A DNA stretch of 64,000 nucleotides from Liquorilactobacillus aquaticus DSM 21051 (lineage in GTDB: Bacteria; Bacillota; Bacilli; Lactobacillales; Lactobacillaceae). The stretch covers positions 272,262-336,261 of the forward strand of contig NZ_AYZD01000015.1 of assembly GCF_001436755.1 (NCBI RefSeq). Direction: 5' to 3'. The notes beneath the pieces are model-generated. The model did no database searches and was not told the origin of the DNA. It worked only from the letters and a program-made list of their open reading frames with translations. Positions 55,817 to 64,000 of the stretch are shown here, one piece after another (positions within the stretch are counted from its first letter, which is position 1; each line of letters starts with the position of its first letter). Made by a program: the position numbers and the translations under genes.

Positions 55817-56206
55817 TTAGAAGTTCTTGTTATGTTTGAAAGAAAACTCATCATCTCGTGCCAAACCACTGACAGACATGAATTCATCCCGCAATATTTT
55901 GCGAACATCAGTATCAGTTAACGGTTTTTCCAACTGTGCTTTCTTTTGAGCTTTCTTCCGTGCTTCGTCATCATAAATATGTTTGATACCTGCCATGTTG
56001 ATACCCTCGTCAAGGAAGTCTCTAATTTCCAGCAACCGATCAATATCATTCAAAGAATACATTCGTCGATTTCCTTCATTCCTTTTAGGTGTTACCAACT
56101 GCTGCTCTTCATAATATCTAATCTGTCTGGCCGAAAGATTTGTTAGCTTCATAACAGTTCCAATAGGCAAGACAGCAAGTGAGCGTCTGAGTTCCTTTTC
56201 TTTCAT
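55817..56206 (-). CDS. glnR: Nitrogen regulator GlnR
   Basis: 129-residue MerR-family repressor. The winged HTH occupies about residues 13-80 (LPIGTVMKLTNLSARQIRYYEEQQLVTP, in part). The C-terminal tail mediates feedback by glutamine-bound GlnA. I chose the ATG at 56206 (MKEKELRRS) with GAGGAGGG upstream; the longer frame is the leader. It is the first gene of glnRA. Confidence 0.96.
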   Translation of the reverse strand: MKEKELRRSLAVLPIGTVMKLTNLSARQIRYYEEQQLVTPKRNEGNRRMYSLNDIDRLLEIRDFLDEGINMAGIKHIYDDEARKKAQKKAQLEKPLTDTDVRKILRDEFMSVSGLARDDEFSFKHNKNF

Positions 56207-56233
56207 AACAACCCTCCTCTGAGCTACGACCCT

Positions 56234-56286
56234 ATCATAGCAAGTCACAAATTGATTGTCAACATTCAATGTTACTTTTTCTTACA
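56234..56286 (-). promoter_or_regulatory. Promoter and GlnR box of glnRA
   Basis: On the minus strand TTGACA (56257-56262) and TATGAT (56234-56239) are 17 bases apart. Just upstream, 56270-56286 reads TGTAAGAAAAAGTAACA, a perfect match to the GlnR/TnrA consensus TGTNA-N7-TNACA. Autoregulation by nitrogen status is expected. Confidence 0.88.
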
Positions 56287-56296
56287 TGATTTTCTT

Positions 56297-57559
56297 TTAA
56301 AAAAAAGTCTCTTCCACAGCGTTACTAATCGCTATCTTTACATGCGCATAAGTAAGTCCACCTTGGATATACAAAGTATATGGTGAGCGCATTGGGCCGT
56401 CAGAGGACAATTCAATCGTTGAACCCTCCGTAAAACTGCCAGATGCCATTATTTCTTTGTCTTCGTAGCCATCCATCTCGCTAGGAACAGGATCTACAAA
56501 TGAGTTTACTGGTGAATAATGCTGAATGGCACTACAAAAATCAATCATAGCCTGTGGTGTCCCTAAATTAACTGTCTGGACTAAGTCAGTTCTTGGTTCG
56601 TTCCATTTAGGCGAAACAGTTAATCCCATCTTTTCTAACAAGGCACTTGTAAAAATAGCTCCCTTTATTGCGTCACCTGTTACACTGGGAGCAACAAAAA
56701 AGCCATGATACATGTCGCGGATATGCCCAATTGTTGCGCCTTCATTCTTACCAGCACCTGGAACATTAAGCCGATTGCCTACCTGCTTTATTAATTCTTT
56801 TTTTCCAACGATATACGCACCTGTTTTAGCTATCCCTGCTCCCGCATTCTTGTAAAGAGAGCCTGCCATCAAATCAGCACCAAATTCTGTTGGTTCTTGC
56901 ATTTCCGAAAACTCACCATAGCAATTATCAATAAAGACAATTACATTAGGCAGTATTTCACGAATAAAGGAAATCATTTTTTTTATTTTCGCAACAGTAA
57001 AGCTTTTCCGAAGTGCATAGCCACGTGATCTTTGAATTGCAACAACCTTTATTTTTTTGTTTTTGCTTAGCTTTTTCCTTGCTGCCTCAAAATCAACTTC
57101 TCCATTGTTAAGCAATGGAGAATAATCAAAATCTATCTTGTAGTCTTTCATATTTCCCGACTCATTTCCAACAACACCTATCACCTGCTGAATTGTATCG
57201 TATGGCATTCCAGTTAGATAAAAAAGTGTATCTCCTGGCCGTAAAACACCAAACAAACTTGTTGTTATCGCATGCGTTCCCGAAATCAATTGTGGCCGAA
57301 CAATCGCATCATCGGTATGAAAATAATCCGCATAAATAGCATCCAGTTTGTCGCGTCCTAAATCATCATATCCATATCCTGTAGAACCAGCAAAATCTTC
57401 TTCAGCAACACGGTGTTTTCTAAAACATTCCAAAACACGCATCTGATTATATCCAACCTGTTCATCTATTTCATTCAACTTTGACGAAATTTGTTTTTCA
57501 ACAGCCACGACTTTCTGCCGTAATTCTTCTGGTAACTTCTCTTTCCAAGAAAATGTCAT
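56297..57559 (-). CDS. ynbB: YnbB family PLP-dependent protein (methionine gamma-lyase-like)
   Basis: 420-residue protein of the 'aluminium resistance'/methionine gamma-lyase-related family with a cystathionine-lyase fold. Recognisable blocks are GYGYDDLGRDKLD, RPQLISGTHAI, VFIDNCYGEFSE and the PLP-lysine region LMAGSLYKNAGAGIAKTG. The exact substrate is not established. It sits between miaA and glnRA, a place kept from Bacillus to lactobacilli. Confidence 0.9.
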   Translation of the reverse strand: MTFSWKEKLPEELRQKVVAVEKQISSKLNEIDEQVGYNQMRVLECFRKHRVAEEDFAGSTGYGYDDLGRDKLDAIYADYFHTDDAIVRPQLISGTHAITTSLFGVLRPGDTLFYLTGMPYDTIQQVIGVVGNESGNMKDYKIDFDYSPLLNNGEVDFEAARKKLSKNKKIKVVAIQRSRGYALRKSFTVAKIKKMISFIREILPNVIVFIDNCYGEFSEMQEPTEFGADLMAGSLYKNAGAGIAKTGAYIVGKKELIKQVGNRLNVPGAGKNEGATIGHIRDMYHGFFVAPSVTGDAIKGAIFTSALLEKMGLTVSPKWNEPRTDLVQTVNLGTPQAMIDFCSAIQHYSPVNSFVDPVPSEMDGYEDKEIMASGSFTEGSTIELSSDGPMRSPYTLYIQGGLTYAHVKIAISNAVEETFF

Positions 57560-57565
57560 TAGTAA

Positions 57566-58495
57566 TTACTCCTTATTTATCCATTTATCAATTTTTTTAT
57601 CTATTTTTTGACTAGCTCTCTCGTCATTTAAAACATCAAACCAATTCACGTCCATTTTATTTCTAAACCACGTTAACTGACGTTTAGCATAATGTCTTGA
57701 ATTTTTCTTGATTTCTTCAACTGCCTCTTCTAACTCTACTTTTCCATCAAAATAAGGATAAAGCTCTTTGTAGCCTATACCCCGGCCAGCAGGAAGCTGT
57801 TCTCCTCCTTTATCATATATCCAACGTGCTTCCTCAACTAGCCCAGCACTTAGCATTAAATCAACACGAGCATTTATTCTTTCATACAACAGTTTTCTCT
57901 CCGTTCTCAAACCTATGATCAAAGGACTAAACTCAGTGTTTGCTTGATCAGCTTGCTTTGAAAATAATTTACCTGTTTTTTCAAATACTTCTAAAGCCCG
58001 CACCACTCTTCTTTCATTATTTGGAGGGATTTTAGCCGCCGCTTCCGGGTCAATTTTGTCTAATTTCTCCCAAAGTTCCTTTTTACCATATTTATGTGCA
58101 TAGTTATGCCATTTAGAACGCAACGTTAGTGTTCCATCGTAGGAGTCATCTCCCAAGTGAAAATTATCCAGCAGTGCCTGCAAATAAAAGCCTGTCCCTC
58201 CTACAATTATTGGAAGACGATCAGCATCTTGAATTTCCTTGATCTTTTTTCGACATTCTTTCACAAAATCAGCAACAGAAAAACGTTCCTCGATATTTCT
58301 AATATCAATCATATAATGCTTGATATTCTTCATTTCATCTTTTTTAATTTTTGCAGTACCAACGTCCAACTGACGATAAACCTGCATTGAATCACCTGAG
58401 ATAATACTACCAGAGAATTTCTTCGCCACATCAATCGAAAGAGCTGTTTTTCCGACTGCTGTCGGACCTACGATAAGAAGTATTCTTTTTCCCAC
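57566..58495 (-). CDS. miaA: tRNA dimethylallyltransferase
   Basis: 309-residue enzyme adding an isopentenyl group to A37 of tRNAs reading U-starting codons. P-loop GPTAVGKTALSIDVA near residues 9-23, and SGDSMQVYRQLDVGTAK, IVGGTGFYLQAL and RHYAKRQLTWFRN. The start is GTG at 58495, with AAAGGAG nine bases upstream. It precedes ynbB by six bases. Confidence 0.97.
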   Translation of the reverse strand: MGKRILLIVGPTAVGKTALSIDVAKKFSGSIISGDSMQVYRQLDVGTAKIKKDEMKNIKHYMIDIRNIEERFSVADFVKECRKKIKEIQDADRLPIIVGGTGFYLQALLDNFHLGDDSYDGTLTLRSKWHNYAHKYGKKELWEKLDKIDPEAAAKIPPNNERRVVRALEVFEKTGKLFSKQADQANTEFSPLIIGLRTERKLLYERINARVDLMLSAGLVEEARWIYDKGGEQLPAGRGIGYKELYPYFDGKVELEEAVEEIKKNSRHYAKRQLTWFRNKMDVNWFDVLNDERASQKIDKKIDKWINKE

Positions 58496-58617
58496 TGTAT
58501 CAAGCTCCTTTATAGATTTATTTTTTTTAGAGTATTTAATTTAGTACATAAAACTGGATATTTGTCTTCAAATCATTCATAATGTGCAGTGTAGTCTTAG
58601 GTTGAGGAGGTTAACTT

Positions 58618-58794
58618 ATGAAAAACTTTGCTAAAGGAATTTTTGTCGGTGTTGCAGCTACTGTTGGTGTCACAGCAGGTTGTTTCTATGCTTTTAAAAA
58701 AACTGTTGTCGATCCTGTTGAAGAAAAAGAAGCTATGATCGATGAACACCGCCGTCGTGCAATTCGCAAGCGTCATTCAGCACACCAATATTAA
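58618..58794 (+). CDS. DUF3042 family small protein
   Basis: 58-residue protein with an N-terminal hydrophobic segment (about residues 4-25, FAKGIFVGVAATVGVTAGCFYAF) and a charged C-terminal tail rich in Arg, Lys and His. It matches the lactobacillus DUF3042 family; function unknown, probably membrane-anchored. GAGGAGG lies eight bases before the ATG. It is divergent from miaA, and a terminator follows. Confidence 0.85.
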   Translation: MKNFAKGIFVGVAATVGVTAGCFYAFKKTVVDPVEEKEAMIDEHRRRAIRKRHSAHQY

Positions 58795-58828
58795 AGGTCG
58801 TTTCTCTAAATTATCTAGTATCGAACAA

Positions 58829-58872
58829 AAATGCGAACTATTTGCCATTGCAAATAACTCGCATTTTTTTCA
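58829..58872. terminator. Bidirectional terminator between DUF3042 gene and rhodanese gene
   Basis: AAATGCGA pairs with TCGCATTT, and inside TATTTGC pairs with GCAAATA around CATT. T-runs lie on both sides. Confidence 0.8.
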
Positions 58873-58879
58873 AATTAAA

Positions 58880-59290
58880 TTACTTACTTTTTTTAACGCG
58901 ACCATTCCAGCGCTCAAAACCTGACTTCAAAATATAAATATCCTTGTAGCCATCCTTATGTAATTTAATCGCTATCCTTGTGCTTAAAGATTTACCTTGG
59001 TCATATAAATAAACGGGCATGTCTTTCCGAATAGAATTTTTCATGACCCGAAACTGACCAAACGGAACATTTCTGGCCCCCATAATATGACCAGCATTGA
59101 AACTGTCCTTTTCGCGCAAATCAATTAATTGCCCCCGATGCATTCCTTTCTGGAACTCATCATTCTCAACTATTTTAGCAACCCGTCGGCCTTTCTGCCA
59201 TAAATACAGCTGATTGCCAACGATAGCTAGCAAGATCACTAATAATACAACATCGATAATTCCCCAAACCGATATTTTTTGTAAAATCAT
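58880..59290 (-). CDS. Membrane-anchored rhodanese-like protein, no catalytic Cys
   Basis: 136-residue protein with one N-terminal transmembrane helix (about residues 10-30) and a rhodanese domain (about residues 45-133; IDLREKDSFNAGHIMGARNVP, in part). The active-site loop normally begins with Cys, but here it reads YDQGKSLS with Asp97 in its place, so sulfur transfer is unlikely. Members of the YqhL group upstream of glk have similar layout. A binding or signalling role is more likely. Confidence 0.88.
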   Translation of the reverse strand: MILQKISVWGIIDVVLLVILLAIVGNQLYLWQKGRRVAKIVENDEFQKGMHRGQLIDLREKDSFNAGHIMGARNVPFGQFRVMKNSIRKDMPVYLYDQGKSLSTRIAIKLHKDGYKDIYILKSGFERWNGRVKKSK

Positions 59291-59356
59291 CGTCTATATC
59301 TTCCTCTCAAATAAAATAATCAACTCTGTTGTTTAATAACACTTCTCACAAAAACA

Positions 59357-60316
59357 CTATTCCAAAGATAGTGCCAACGAAGCAGCGCCAACTACCCCTG
59401 CCTCATTTCCAAGTTGGGCTAAACGCAATTGCGTTGTTTCACGAACTGATGGAAATGCATACTTTCTAAAGTTACTTTCTACGTTGTTCAATAAAAAATC
59501 TCCAGCTGCTGAAACACCACCGCCAATAACGATAAAGGAAGGATTCAGTAAATTGCCGATGTTAGCACATGCCACTCCTAAATAATGGCATACTCTTTCA
59601 ATAACCATTTTAGCTAAGATGTCACTTTTTTTTGCCAAATCAAAGACAATTTTTGCGGTAATTTCCTGACCGTCATCTAATTGTTTCTTCAATTGCGAGT
59701 TGCCTGCAAACTCCTCAGCCATATCACGTGCAACCCTGACAACTCCCGTAGCGGAAGCATATGTTTCAAGACAACCACGGTTTCCACAAGTACATAAATA
59801 TCCGTTTGGTTCAACGTTCATATGTCCGACTTCCCCAGCAGCCCCATCTCCGTGAACTAAGGTTCCATTTGAAACAATTCCACCACCAACCCCAGTTCCC
59901 AAGGTGATGAAGGCAACGTCAGCATCATTTTCACCGGCACCTTTCCAGCGCTCACCTAAAGCTGCCACATTTGCATCATTGTCAATTGTAAATTTGATCC
60001 CTGTTTCCTGTTCGATCACTTTCTTTAATTCTTGGACACTCTTCCAATTTAAATTATATGCTCCTGTAACCGTTCCTTTTTTACGGTCCACTGTACCAGG
60101 TGAACCCATTCCAATACCGATAAACTGTTTAGGCTCCATTTTGTACAACCTCAAGTGATGCTTGATTGAAGTTACAATATCAGGCACGATGTGTGCCCCT
60201 TCATCTAGAATATTAGTTTCAATACTCCATTTTTGCTGAATTTCTCCTTCTTTAGTTAAGATAGCAAACTTAATCGTTGTTCCACCAAGATCAACACCAA
60301 TTATTTTTTTTTCCAT
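59357..60316 (-). CDS. glk: Glucokinase (ROK family)
   Basis: 319-residue sugar kinase. The phosphate-binding motif GVDLGGTTIKFAIL is at the N-terminus. The ROK zinc motif CTCGNRGCLE (near residue 170) and the sugar-binding NDANVAALGE and GTGVGGGIVSNG are present. I chose the ATG at 60316 (MEKKIIGVD), ten bases after GGAGGG. It follows yqgQ, as in B. subtilis. Confidence 0.96.
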   Translation of the reverse strand: MEKKIIGVDLGGTTIKFAILTKEGEIQQKWSIETNILDEGAHIVPDIVTSIKHHLRLYKMEPKQFIGIGMGSPGTVDRKKGTVTGAYNLNWKSVQELKKVIEQETGIKFTIDNDANVAALGERWKGAGENDADVAFITLGTGVGGGIVSNGTLVHGDGAAGEVGHMNVEPNGYLCTCGNRGCLETYASATGVVRVARDMAEEFAGNSQLKKQLDDGQEITAKIVFDLAKKSDILAKMVIERVCHYLGVACANIGNLLNPSFIVIGGGVSAAGDFLLNNVESNFRKYAFPSVRETTQLRLAQLGNEAGVVGAASLALSLE

Positions 60317-60336
60317 AATATAATATCCCTCCGTCG

Positions 60337-60549
60337 TCATTTGCGATTTCGTTCTTTTTTCTCTTCAAACCTATGTTCACGCGATAGAACCAGCTTAGCC
60401 GCTATAAACGTTTGATTATCAATCACACCTGCCTTGTGCAAATGATCTAGCTCAAGCGCCATTAATTCTATATCCCACAAACGTTTCCCAACATAGACAA
60501 ACACTCCAAATTTTTTTAGCAATTGCTGTACATCATAAAGTTCTTTCAT
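60337..60549 (-). CDS. yqgQ: YqgQ family protein (DUF910)
   Basis: 70-residue acid-basic helical protein of the YqgQ family, conserved between the rhomboid gene and glk in Firmicutes. Landmarks: VQQLLKKFGVFVYVGKRLWDIELM (in part). Function unknown. I chose the ATG at 60549 (MKELYDVQQ) with GGGAGATG upstream. Confidence 0.88.
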   Translation of the reverse strand: MKELYDVQQLLKKFGVFVYVGKRLWDIELMALELDHLHKAGVIDNQTFIAAKLVLSREHRFEEKKERNRK

Positions 60550-60582
60550 GGAAACATCTCCCATCAATTATAATGGATATTT

Positions 60583-61242
60583 CTACAATTTAAAACCCAT
60601 CGTTAATAATAAGCCGCTGACAAAAATAATTGTCAATAAACTCACAATTCGCTTTACTGCGGGTATTTTACCGATCATGGGCACTCCTACAATATATGCT
60701 GCTAAAAAGCCTGCACAAAGACCCCCAAGATGTCCAGCTAAATCAACATTACCAGAAAATCCAAAAATAACATTCAAAATCACGAGTAGGAGAAATTGTC
60801 TTGACATCGCCCGAATATATGGGTTTTCCCTAAAAGATTCACCTAACATTAAAAATGCTCCAAAAAGTCCAAATAGAGCAGTGCTTGCGCCAGCAGAAAG
60901 TGCTGTTGGATTGAAGGTAAAACTTGCAATGTTTCCACCTATCCCACTAATTAAGTAGATTGTCAAAAAGCGTCCACTACCAAAAAAATTTTCGATTTGA
61001 GTACCAATAAAATATAGGGTTATCATATTAAGCAAAATATGCTCGAAACCAATATGGATAAACATTGGTGTAATAAAGCGCCACCACTGTCCTTCAAGAA
61101 TCAGATTGTTTACTTTAGCTCCAAAGGCTACTAGAACAGAGATATTCTCGCTCCCACCCAAAAGAGTCATTAGTAAAAAAACGATTACATTAATAACAAT
61201 TAAACCATACGTAATATATGGTTTGTGTGTCCAAGAACCCAT
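60583..61242 (-). CDS. gluP: Rhomboid family intramembrane serine protease
   Basis: 219-residue polytopic protease with six or seven transmembrane helices. The catalytic Ser lies in GASTALFG (near residue 119) and the catalytic His in AGHLGG (near residue 170). The HxxxN-type helix HILLNMITLYFIG is present. Unlike B. subtilis GluP it has no large soluble N- or C-terminal domain. It overlaps no gene and is six bases after the cyclo-ligase gene. Confidence 0.93.
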   Translation of the reverse strand: MGSWTHKPYITYGLIVINVIVFLLMTLLGGSENISVLVAFGAKVNNLILEGQWWRFITPMFIHIGFEHILLNMITLYFIGTQIENFFGSGRFLTIYLISGIGGNIASFTFNPTALSAGASTALFGLFGAFLMLGESFRENPYIRAMSRQFLLLVILNVIFGFSGNVDLAGHLGGLCAGFLAAYIVGVPMIGKIPAVKRIVSLLTIIFVSGLLLTMGFKL

Positions 61243-61248
61243 CCAATC

Positions 61249-61803
61249 TCACCTTTCTACTGTCACGATTTTATCTATTTGTTGGTCAGTCTTCTCCAGT
61301 CTCCATGTTCGGTCCTCATATAATCTCAGAGGATCTGCTAGAGAAACCGTTGTTCCCTTAAAATCTGATAAATAGCGATCGTAGTAGCCGCCGCCAAACC
61401 CTACTCTGTCACCCATAAGAGAAAAAGCTATGCCGGGAACGATCATTAAATCAATTTCTTTTTTTTGAATCAGGTTAATATTTTCCCGTGGTTCATAGAT
61501 TCCAAAATCATTTTTTCTGATAACAGTTCTACTCTCCAACTTGAAAAAGTCCATCTGATACTGATCGCGTGTACGTGGCACACACACTTTCTTAGACTGT
61601 AACCTTGCTTGTAAAATAATTGGCTTTGTATCAATCTCATTATCTGAACTGAGTGTCACACCAACAACTTGAGCCGTTTTCCATATCGAATCTGCAAAAA
61701 GCGACTCATATAACTTTATTTCATTTATTGAATTTGTCCATGTTTTATTATTTTTTGAGATCTTATTTAATTGTGCATGTCTAATTGCTTCTTTAGTTTC
61801 CAC
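61249..61803 (-). CDS. 5-formyltetrahydrofolate cyclo-ligase
   Basis: 184-residue ATP-dependent enzyme returning 5-formyl-THF to the folate pool (MTHFS, often called yqgN). The family signature GFGGGYYDRYL lies near residue 136, and the N-terminal R-x-A/x-basic ATP region is present. The start is GTG at 61803, ten bases after AAGGGAG. It precedes the rhomboid gene. Confidence 0.93.
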   Translation of the reverse strand: METKEAIRHAQLNKISKNNKTWTNSINEIKLYESLFADSIWKTAQVVGVTLSSDNEIDTKPIILQARLQSKKVCVPRTRDQYQMDFFKLESRTVIRKNDFGIYEPRENINLIQKKEIDLMIVPGIAFSLMGDRVGFGGGYYDRYLSDFKGTTVSLADPLRLYEDRTWRLEKTDQQIDKIVTVER

Positions 61804-61831
61804 TCGGTTAAAACTCCCTTATCTATAACAA

Positions 61832-61857
61832 AAAACAACAGGAGAAAAATCCTGTTG
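61832..61857 (-). terminator. Terminator of rpmG
   Basis: On the minus strand CAACAGGA pairs with TCCTGTTG around TTTTTC and is followed by TTTTTTG, immediately after the rpmG stop. Confidence 0.85.
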
Positions 61858-62007
61858 CTACTTTGTTTCACGATGCAATGTTACTTTGTTATCACGAGGA
61901 CAGAACTTCTTGAGTTCTAAGCGATCTGGATTGTTACGCTTATTCTTGCTTGATAGATATGTCCGTTCATGACATTCAGTACATTCTAATGTAATGTGTA
62001 CACGCAT
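61858..62007 (-). CDS. rpmG: 50S ribosomal protein L33
   Basis: 49-residue ribosomal protein beginning [17 protein letters not shown]. The zinc-binding CxxC (CTEC) is present, but the second pair is a single Cys (KKFCPRDN), as in many L33 copies. ATG at 62007. It lies between pbp2B and the cyclo-ligase gene, the usual neighbour set. Confidence 0.93.
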   Translation of the reverse strand: MRVHITLECTECHERTYLSSKNKRNNPDRLELKKFCPRDNKVTLHRETK

Positions 62008-62147
62008 TTTCTCAAACCTCCAAACTACACTCATTCAATAAAGCTTTTAAGCCTTTAACGGTAATATCATATCATTTTTTTGTACGCGATGCTAGACCTT
62101 TTTAGAATTTGTTAAGGAAAAAGACTTGACAGTCCATTCAAGTTATC

Positions 62148-64000
62148 TTAATCCAACCCATCGCTTGATTGAACATATTTCCAAAATGCAGAATAAATCG
62201 ATGATACCGTTTGTGTATTAATATGACTAGTAGTACTATCTGCCATCCCAGGAAAAACTAAAGCAACTGCAACCTGTGGGTTCTTAGTAGGTGCATAAGA
62301 AACTGCACTTAATGTTTCCGTTGGTGTTTCTCCATGATAAGTTTGAGCTGTACCTGTTTTGGCGGCAACTGCAGGTTTTACACCTGACAGCGTTCCACCA
62401 GTTCTGTAAGTGCTAGAACCATGAACTACGCGCCATAGTCCTGTCTTAACAACACCCCATTGGTTTTGACTGGCACTGACAACGTTTAATACATTGGGTG
62501 AAAATTCAGCCTTAGTTTGCCCCAATGTCCCATCTTTATTCGTCCCGTGGATAGATTGAAGTACATGAGGTTGAAGTCTGTAACCACCATTAGCAATTGT
62601 TGAGATATATTGTGCAAGCTGAATAGTCGTGTAAGAATCATAGTTCCCAAAAGAAAGGTCAAGTGCCTTACCTATATTAGACTGAGTCGATGGGCCCTCA
62701 TATCCCGTCGATTCACCTGGAATATCAATTCCCGTTTTCACACCCAAACCAAACTGATTAAAGAAACCACGCAGTTTGCTGAAAATCGAGGTCGACATGC
62801 TTAAAGCTGAACCAGAGCTGTACTTGAAGCCCCCTTCTTTCATCGCCAATTGCATCATATACGAGTTAGAAGAAACCATCAACGCATTTGAAGCGGTCAA
62901 AGACATGTTATTTGAACCTGAACTATTGAACCAAGAAGATTTTGTAGCGGTTCCTTGCAATTTAATAGGTTCATCAACTAATGTACTATCTTCCGGAGAG
63001 ATAACGCCTGACATCAAACCACCCATGACCGTAGCACCTTTGACAACAGAACCCATAACAAATGATTGATTGATTGCGCCAAGCGCATTCTCGGAAACTT
63101 TCCCAGTTTCCAGATTGCGACTTACCCCGGCCAATGCATATATTCCTCCAGTATTCGGATTCATTACTACCGCATAGGCTCCTGGCAGGTATGGATTTGC
63201 ACTGCCAACACTTTCGACAGCACTTTTCATTATATCTTGAACCTTCTGCTGGAATGCAGCATTAATAGTTAACACTACATTGTCACCTTTTTTACCGCCA
63301 TAAGTTTTAATTTCACGTGTTATTTTGTTATTTTGAGTTTCAAGAGTCGTAACTGATTTAGTTCCCTTTAAGACATTCTCGTATTGAGATTCAATATAAC
63401 TCGATCCTACGCTGTCATCGCGTGAATAACCTTGTGCAAGCAAGCTATTAATCTGGTCACTTGGCAGTCCTTGTTTTTCACTAGTAACTGTCCCAATAAC
63501 ACTTTTAACCGATTCTCCATTCGGATAGCTACGCGACCAGCTAGTCCCAACCTTAATCCCAGGCATTGATGCAAGGTTTTCTCCGACTCGCGACATCTCA
63601 GTATCTGTAACTCCACTATATTTGATATAGACCGTTGACAAAGAATATGCTCCACTCATCTTCGAATATACAACGGCTGCTTCTTTCTGTTTTAAACTCA
63701 TGTTCTCTGTCAGTTTATTTTTCTTGACATAAGCAACTGAAGCACTATAAAGTTCACTATCACTCAATTTTTTATACCCAGCAATCCTTTTCTCAACATC
63801 TTTTAGATGTTGTGGAACTACAAGATAGTAGTCTGCCTTGTTGGAAGCCGTTAAAGTGTTGGTATCAATACTGGTATATTTTACCAAATCATTCGCAATA
63901 TTATACATTTGCAGTGAGGTCACACTTAATGGCTTGGTATAAGTAATTGCTCGAGATGCATTATTGGCAACCAGCGCTTTACCAGTAGAATCATAAATCA
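62148..64000 (-). CDS. pbp2B: Class B penicillin-binding protein (PBP2B-type), 5' end outside window
   Basis: 617 residues are visible; the start lies beyond the right edge (first visible residues include IYDSTGKALVANN, the PBP dimerisation motif). The transpeptidase domain has SVVK as active-site tetrad (MGSVVKGAT), SSN (VSSNSYM) and KTG (AKTGTAQT). There are no PASTA repeats, unlike Pbp2X at 12752. It is the elongation- or septum-associated PBP2b of lactobacilli; its extreme N-terminus cannot be seen. Confidence 0.93.
   Translation of the reverse strand, partial: IYDSTGKALVANNASRAITYTKPLSVTSLQMYNIANDLVKYTSIDTNTLTASNKADYYLVVPQHLKDVEKRIAGYKKLSDSELYSASVAYVKKNKLTENMSLKQKEAAVVYSKMSGAYSLSTVYIKYSGVTDTEMSRVGENLASMPGIKVGTSWSRSYPNGESVKSVIGTVTSEKQGLPSDQINSLLAQGYSRDDSVGSSYIESQYENVLKGTKSVTTLETQNNKITREIKTYGGKKGDNVVLTINAAFQQKVQDIMKSAVESVGSANPYLPGAYAVVMNPNTGGIYALAGVSRNLETGKVSENALGAINQSFVMGSVVKGATVMGGLMSGVISPEDSTLVDEPIKLQGTATKSSWFNSSGSNNMSLTASNALMVSSNSYMMQLAMKEGGFKYSSGSALSMSTSIFSKLRGFFNQFGLGVKTGIDIPGESTGYEGPSTQSNIGKALDLSFGNYDSYTTIQLAQYISTIANGGYRLQPHVLQSIHGTNKDGTLGQTKAEFSPNVLNVVSASQNQWGVVKTGLWRVVHGSSTYRTGGTLSGVKPAVAAKTGTAQTYHGETPTETLSAVSYAPTKNPQVAVALVFPGMADSTTSHINTQTVSSIYSAFWKYVQSSDGLD

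Noticed and set aside
1-64000. CRISPR array or tandem direct-repeat locus
   Set aside because: No regularly spaced repeats were seen on reading either strand; the only tandem pair of note is the two LexA boxes.

Overview
The window is a low-GC Firmicutes chromosome segment that reads as a Lactobacillaceae genome (a lactobacillus in the broad sense). Evidence is the gene order of the division/cell-wall (dcw) cluster, the small lactobacillus-type families DUF3397, DUF4044 and DUF3042, a GlnR-type glnRA operon and a PknB/Stp pair. MurE carries the DNPR motif of meso-diaminopimelate (mDAP) adding enzymes. It lies close to a DapG-like aspartokinase and an AsnB-type amidotransferase, which suggests an mDAP-type wall, as in the L. 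plantarum or Liquorilactobacillus groups. The genus is an inference, not a demonstration.

Region 1 (1-20.4 kb, all minus strand) is, in transcription order, asnB, dapG, a DUF3397 membrane protein, then the dcw cluster mraZ-rsmH-ftsL-pbp2X-murE-mraY-murD-murG-divIB-ftsA-ftsZ-sepF-yggT-ylmH-divIVA, and finally a T-box-controlled ileS that runs off the left edge. GTGG repeats with a 10-bp period upstream of mraZ look like a MraZ operator.

Region 2 (20.6-25.6 kb) is accessory. It holds a DUF4044 gene, a near-perfect long hairpin, a divergent HTH gene and an ImmR/ImmA-like lysogeny switch (CI-like repressor plus HExxH metalloprotease) with no other phage genes. It also holds two unknown genes of about 100 codons, a slightly degenerate tRNA-Asn and a decayed ISL3-family insertion sequence whose right end abuts the rplS terminator.

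Region 3 (25.6-53.8 kb, almost all minus) is core housekeeping. It contains rplS-trmD-rimM-khpA-rpsP, ffh-ylxM-ftsY-smc-rnc, acpP-plsX-recG-fakA-asp23, thiN-rpe-rsgA-pknB-stp-rsmB-fmt-priA-coaBC and rpoZ-gmk, with rpmB on the plus strand. priA appears to start at an AUU codon.

Region 4 (53.9-64 kb) has an unknown 105-residue gene under two perfect LexA/DinR (SOS) boxes, then glnR-glnA with a GlnR box, ynbB, miaA, a DUF3042 gene, a rhodanese-like protein lacking its catalytic Cys, glk, yqgQ, a rhomboid protease, a 5-formyl-THF cyclo-ligase, rpmG and a class B PBP that runs off the right edge.

The least explained items are the SOS-controlled orphan gene, the stand-alone ImmR/ImmA-like switch with its operator-like palindromes, and the hairpin-capped orphan gene at 22994.
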